From Anaerocolumna sp. AGMB13025 (GTDB lineage Bacteria; Bacillota; Clostridia; Lachnospirales; Lachnospiraceae), in NCBI RefSeq assembly GCF_029689925.1, contig NZ_CP121445.1:5824501-5888500 (forward strand): 64,000 nt of DNA, read 5' to 3'. A program made the position numbers and the translations under genes. Below, piece by piece: positions 60,768 through 64,000 of the stretch (its first letter is position 1; every line of letters starts with the position of its first letter). A model generated the notes under the pieces. That model ran no database searches and had not been told where the DNA came from. It was given only the letters and a program-made list of their open reading frames with translations.

Positions 60768-61641
60768 TACTGCTTCCTCCTGACACTGCCTGGGCTTTTG
60801 CATTGATAAAAATCATTTCAATGCTGTTATTGCTGCGTTTGTAATTTACATTGTTTTCAGTCAATAAGGCTGTAATCTCCAGCTCAATTTCCTGGGTATT
60901 ACAAGCCAGGGCTATCAAATGCTTTGGTGCGGCAAGCTTTTGATACTTCTCTGCCAGCAGTTGATTCTTCTCATTGTTATCAAGAACAATAATGGCACGG
61001 CCGCAGTATTTGTGAAACAGCTCTTCTCTGTTACCAAAGTCGATTACCGTTCCCTGTTCGAGAATCAATAATTTATTGGTTAATTGCTCTAATTCTTCAT
61101 AGTAATGGGAAACCACACATAAACCGGCATCTTTATCCTGATACCAGTTAACCAGCTTCTCCACCAGCTTTTGCCGTGTTTCAAAATCTAACCCGGAGGT
61201 AACTTCATCGTAAAAGGTAAGGGGTGAATCCTGCATCATGACTAAAATAATGGTAAACCGCTGTTTTTGCCCGCCGGACAGCACCTTATACCTTTTGTTC
61301 AGACATTTCTCAAATTCAAAATATGAAATAAGCTCCTGGAGCTTTTTATTCTTTCTGATACTAGTTTGCAGAATTGCCTCCATAATGTATTTTACCGCCA
61401 TGCTGTTGGTGTATTCATTAAATTGCATATGGACTGCCATGTCGGAGGGGGTAAGGGTGCTGTCCACGGAACCGGTGTAGTTTACAATTCCTAACAGACT
61501 TTTTATTAATGTGCTTTTTCCGGCTCCATTTGAACCGATAACACCTATACGGTCTCCTTTTTCAATGGTAATGGGAGCGGTAATTGTAAGGGCAGTCATT
61601 TTGCCGTACTGAACATTTAAGTTATTTATTCTTAGTAACAT
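60757..61641 (-). CDS. ABC transporter ATPase (third exporter)
   Basis: 294 residues. Walker A GSNGAGKST near 38-46, signature LSGGQKQRFTI near 122, Walker B LTFYDEVTSGLD (Val in place of the usual Pro, unusual). ATG 61641 is preferred over 61650: GAGGAG then lies nine bases upstream. A 60-residue C-terminal region carries NKLLILEQGTVIDF and more. It overlaps the permease gene and lies 83 bases after the kinase stop, so a two-component plus exporter operon is likely. Confidence 0.87.
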   Translation of the reverse strand: MLLRINNLNVQYGKMTALTITAPITIEKGDRIGVIGSNGAGKSTLIKSLLGIVNYTGSVDSTLTPSDMAVHMQFNEYTNSMAVKYIMEAILQTSIRKNKKLQELISYFEFEKCLNKRYKVLSGGQKQRFTIILVMMQDSPLTFYDEVTSGLDFETRQKLVEKLVNWYQDKDAGLCVVSHYYEELEQLTNKLLILEQGTVIDFGNREELFHKYCGRAIIVLDNNEKNQLLAEKYQKLAAPKHLIALACNTQEIELEITALLTENNVNYKRSNNSIEMIFINAKAQAVSGGSSNEK

Positions 61642-61724
61642 GCTTGTCATCTCCTCTTCTTTATACCGTTATCTTAACAAATGGATATGAATCTCGTATG
61701 AAGATTCTGTGTAGACATGGATAC

Positions 61725-63326
61725 CTATAATTCATGAGGCGCAAATGTTATCTGGGTAAGGACTCCGTCTTTTTCATTGCTTATCTGTACTTTTGCTCCT
61801 AAGAGGTTAGCATAATACGCCACAATATAGAGTCCAAGACCATGCCCTTTTCCGCTTCCGCTGACAAAGGGTTCAAATATGTCAGACATTAAAGCTTCCT
61901 CAATATGTGCCTTACTGTTATGAATTGCTAACTGACCTGGTTTGGTTGAAACCGTAATGACAGCACCTTCTTTACTGTGTACAATTGCATTTGAAATAAG
62001 GTTATCTAGAATTTTCAGTACTATATTGGCATCGGTATTGACATAGCAAGGAGCGGAATAGTCTGTTACGAGACGATAATTTCCTTCTGCCAGGGTGATT
62101 TGATAAAAGGATAATTGTCGTTCCGCCAGGGTATTCAAATCCACGGGTTCAAATTTTATGTTTTCTTCACGGCGGCTTAAATATAAAATATCTTCTACGA
62201 TTTTCCGCATCGATAAAAGCTGTTTTTTCACTTCTGGTAAATAGGCTTTTGTATCCTGATATTTTCCGATCTGATTCATCATGCCATCCACTAACAAAAG
62301 TGCGGCGGCAATTGGGGTTTTTAACTGATGGGAGGAGGAACGAAGGAATACTTCCTGGCTTTTATTCTTCTCCCTTAATTCCTTGTTTTTACTCTCCAAT
62401 AGATTGTAGTTATGGTCAAGTTCCTGATACAGCCCATTTAAGGTCTGAATAAGAACTGCAATTTCATCTTTTCCTTTTGAGGGCAGGGAGGCATTCGAAA
62501 GCATACCGCTTTGTTTTACTGCTTCAGTATGCTTTACTAATCGTATAATAGGGTCTACGATTCCTTTGGAATACAAAAAGGAAACAACTAAGGCAAATAG
62601 TATGATAACCGCGATCAGCATTGGCAGGGACCGGATTACAATGGGAGTAATCTCGTTCATCTGAGGCGTCATGGAGGGATAATAGGACATAACAAGGCGG
62701 TCATTATTAAAGGTAATCCCCATATAGTTGGTGTAATGGTTTTCGCCATCACTGACACCGGCATCTACTATAATTGTGTCATCTGCAATATAATGGATTT
62801 TGGTTGATTCCTCCCAGTAGTATTTATAATAAGAGGTATCTGTCTGGGTATCTACCGTAAAGGGCAAATCCTGCATTAAATCCACCTGCTTCAGAAAGGC
62901 AGCTTTCCACTCCAAGGCTTTATCTTTCAGTTCTGCCTGAAAAGCCTTTTCATCTATATGCTTATCCTTATCCTGAACGGTATCTATATATCCTTTTACA
63001 TAGGTTTTGATACCAAACAGTAACTCCTTCATATCCTCTGTATTAGGTGTTATGGTCATCTGAAAGGTTTTGCCGGTAAGTTTAAGTGAATCCTCCGAAA
63101 AAGGAATATCGATTGTCATACAGCTAGGGTTTTTTACCGCTACATTTTTGTAGGAACCGTCCTTTAGATAGCTTTTATGCTGTTCTACCAGTGAGTTATA
63201 ATTTTCATTGGACATATAATCCACATAGAGTGACGGCAGCATAAACACAAAATACCCAAGGACCAGAATGGTGAGAATACCTGTTACAATGGCCGTATAG
63301 AAAAAGTTTTTATGAATGAGTTTCAC
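61725..63326 (-). CDS. Sensor histidine kinase with extracytoplasmic domain (third set)
   Basis: 533 residues. TM1 near 10-32, an extracytoplasmic domain of about 210 residues, TM2 near 245-265, HAMP, then DHp (SSSHQLKTPIAAALLLVDGMM), N box LDNLISNAIVHSK and G2 GKGHGLGLYIVAYY. GTG at 63326 is preferred: AAGGAG is six bases upstream, and the TTG-initiated frame at 63347 would start inside the site. It overlaps the regulator stop by 17 bases. The large outside domain differs from the two short kinases in this window, so the signal is probably a soluble ligand. Confidence 0.88.
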   Translation of the reverse strand: MKLIHKNFFYTAIVTGILTILVLGYFVFMLPSLYVDYMSNENYNSLVEQHKSYLKDGSYKNVAVKNPSCMTIDIPFSEDSLKLTGKTFQMTITPNTEDMKELLFGIKTYVKGYIDTVQDKDKHIDEKAFQAELKDKALEWKAAFLKQVDLMQDLPFTVDTQTDTSYYKYYWEESTKIHYIADDTIIVDAGVSDGENHYTNYMGITFNNDRLVMSYYPSMTPQMNEITPIVIRSLPMLIAVIILFALVVSFLYSKGIVDPIIRLVKHTEAVKQSGMLSNASLPSKGKDEIAVLIQTLNGLYQELDHNYNLLESKNKELREKNKSQEVFLRSSSHQLKTPIAAALLLVDGMMNQIGKYQDTKAYLPEVKKQLLSMRKIVEDILYLSRREENIKFEPVDLNTLAERQLSFYQITLAEGNYRLVTDYSAPCYVNTDANIVLKILDNLISNAIVHSKEGAVITVSTKPGQLAIHNSKAHIEEALMSDIFEPFVSGSGKGHGLGLYIVAYYANLLGAKVQISNEKDGVLTQITFAPHEL

Positions 63327-64000
63327 GGGCAGCTCCTTCTTTATCAAATTGATATCCGATGCCTATTATAGTCTTGATGCAGGACACAGGTAATTTCTTT
63401 CTCAGATTCTTAATATGAGCGTCAATAATCCGGTCATTTCCGATATAATCTTCATTATAAATTTTCAGGATTAACTGCTCTCGGTTAAAAACCCGGTTGG
63501 ATTCTTTATATAAAGTCAGTAATAATAAGTATTCGCTTAAGGTAAGGGGTAACAGCTTCCCATTATAATAGGCGCAATAGGCCTCTTCTTCAAAGGTAAG
63601 ACCAGATGAAGTTTTAGAATTTATCAGGTTTTGTTTTGTACGGCGTAAAATCGTTTCCATTCTTTTTAATAAAATGATCGGGGAAACCGGTTTGATTACA
63701 TAATCATCTGCATATCGGTTAAAGGCATCCACCTGGGTTTTCTCATCTTCCAAGGCCGTAAGCATTATAGTAGCCGTCTGGGGATACTGGTTTTTGATGT
63801 GGCTTAATACCTCCAGACCGCTAACCCCCGGCACCATAATATCTAACACAGCAATATCAAAATCAGACTGATCTAATAAGGCAATGGCTTTATCGCCGTT
63901 GTCGGTTTCTGTTACCTGATATTGAGACATAAGCATATATTCTTTTAAAACTTCCCGGATGGTTGGTTCATCTTCCAGAAATAATACTTGGTATTGTTTA
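63310..64000 (-). CDS. Response regulator, OmpR-like, 5' end outside the window
   Basis: The frame runs to the last base: KQYQVLFLEDEPTIREVL is readable upstream of the in-frame ATG at 63936, giving the receiver's first strand and acidic pair, so the true start lies beyond 64000. The phosphoacceptor is in IAVLDIMVPGVSGLE, with Lys in YVIKPVS. The winged helix (LTLSEYLLLLTLYKESNRVFNREQLI, LRKKLPVSCIKTIIGIGYQF) is intact. The C-terminal end overlaps the kinase gene by 17 bases. This is the upstream gene of the third exporter set. Confidence 0.9.
   Translation of the reverse strand, partial: KQYQVLFLEDEPTIREVLKEYMLMSQYQVTETDNGDKAIALLDQSDFDIAVLDIMVPGVSGLEVLSHIKNQYPQTATIMLTALEDEKTQVDAFNRYADDYVIKPVSPIILLKRMETILRRTKQNLINSKTSSGLTFEEEAYCAYYNGKLLPLTLSEYLLLLTLYKESNRVFNREQLILKIYNEDYIGNDRIIDAHIKNLRKKLPVSCIKTIIGIGYQFDKEGAARETHS

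Overview
The window looks like the chromosome of a low-GC, Gram-positive anaerobe of the Clostridia, most likely a Lachnospiraceae-type sugar fermenter. The evidence is AT-rich DNA with AGGAGG-type ribosome sites, several carbohydrate ABC importers with lipoprotein binding proteins, YesM/YesN-type two-component control, a Met-type T-box leader, a TM-only chemoreceptor and a 2[4Fe-4S] ferredoxin. No rRNA, CRISPR array or intact transposase was seen. Two tRNA genes are present (Leu-AAG and Asn-GTT, both minus strand).

Layout. 0-4.4 kb: a sugar ABC permease cut off at the window edge, divergent from a YesM-type kinase and YesN-type regulator. 4.5-10.8 kb: GreA-type factor, chemoreceptor, nitroreductase, MarR regulator, ferredoxin, second MarR-like regulator and a TauE/SafE-type exporter, with candidate operators next to both MarR genes. 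11.4-18.4 kb: a flotillin/NfeD pair whose NfeD carries nine histidine-containing hexapeptides, an unknown zinc-ribbon membrane protein and a large secreted propeller-like protein. 18.7-26.2 kb: a ribose-type ABC importer (ATPase, permease, lipoprotein, permease, esterase) divergent from an AraC regulator. 26.4-28.8 kb: TetR regulator and 14-TM efflux pump sharing an operator sequence. 28.9-33.2 kb: peptide-antibiotic-type ABC exporter with its two-component system. 33.5-41 kb: an accessory zone with an APH-type phosphotransferase, two YcgL-type nucleotidyltransferases, a RloA/AbiLi-type ATPase with only a 23-codon stub of its RloB partner, a decayed second phosphotransferase copy, two small orphan exported proteins, and gene fragments beside tRNA-Leu. 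41-46 kb: NERD/HRDC protein, a YtrA-type regulated ABC exporter and two XRE paralogues. 46-50.4 kb: FtsX-type ABC exporter plus a two-component system whose regulator has an apparent one-base deletion. 51-58.3 kb: an exported orphan, tRNA-Asn, and a LacI-controlled maltodextrin importer with an intracellular GH13 enzyme. 58.5-64 kb: GNAT acetyltransferase, a structured repeat region and Met T-box with no synthetase gene beside it, then a third ABC exporter/two-component set running off the end.

Common themes. Three exporter sets on the minus strand share the order regulator, kinase, ATPase, permease, and two of them have direct repeats in the exporter promoter that look like regulator sites. 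Many intergenic gaps hold short tandem arrays with unrelated sequences but mostly similar periods (about 22-26 bp). Several loci show decay: truncated permease, rloB stub, aph pseudogene, fragments by tRNA-Leu, and a frameshifted response regulator.
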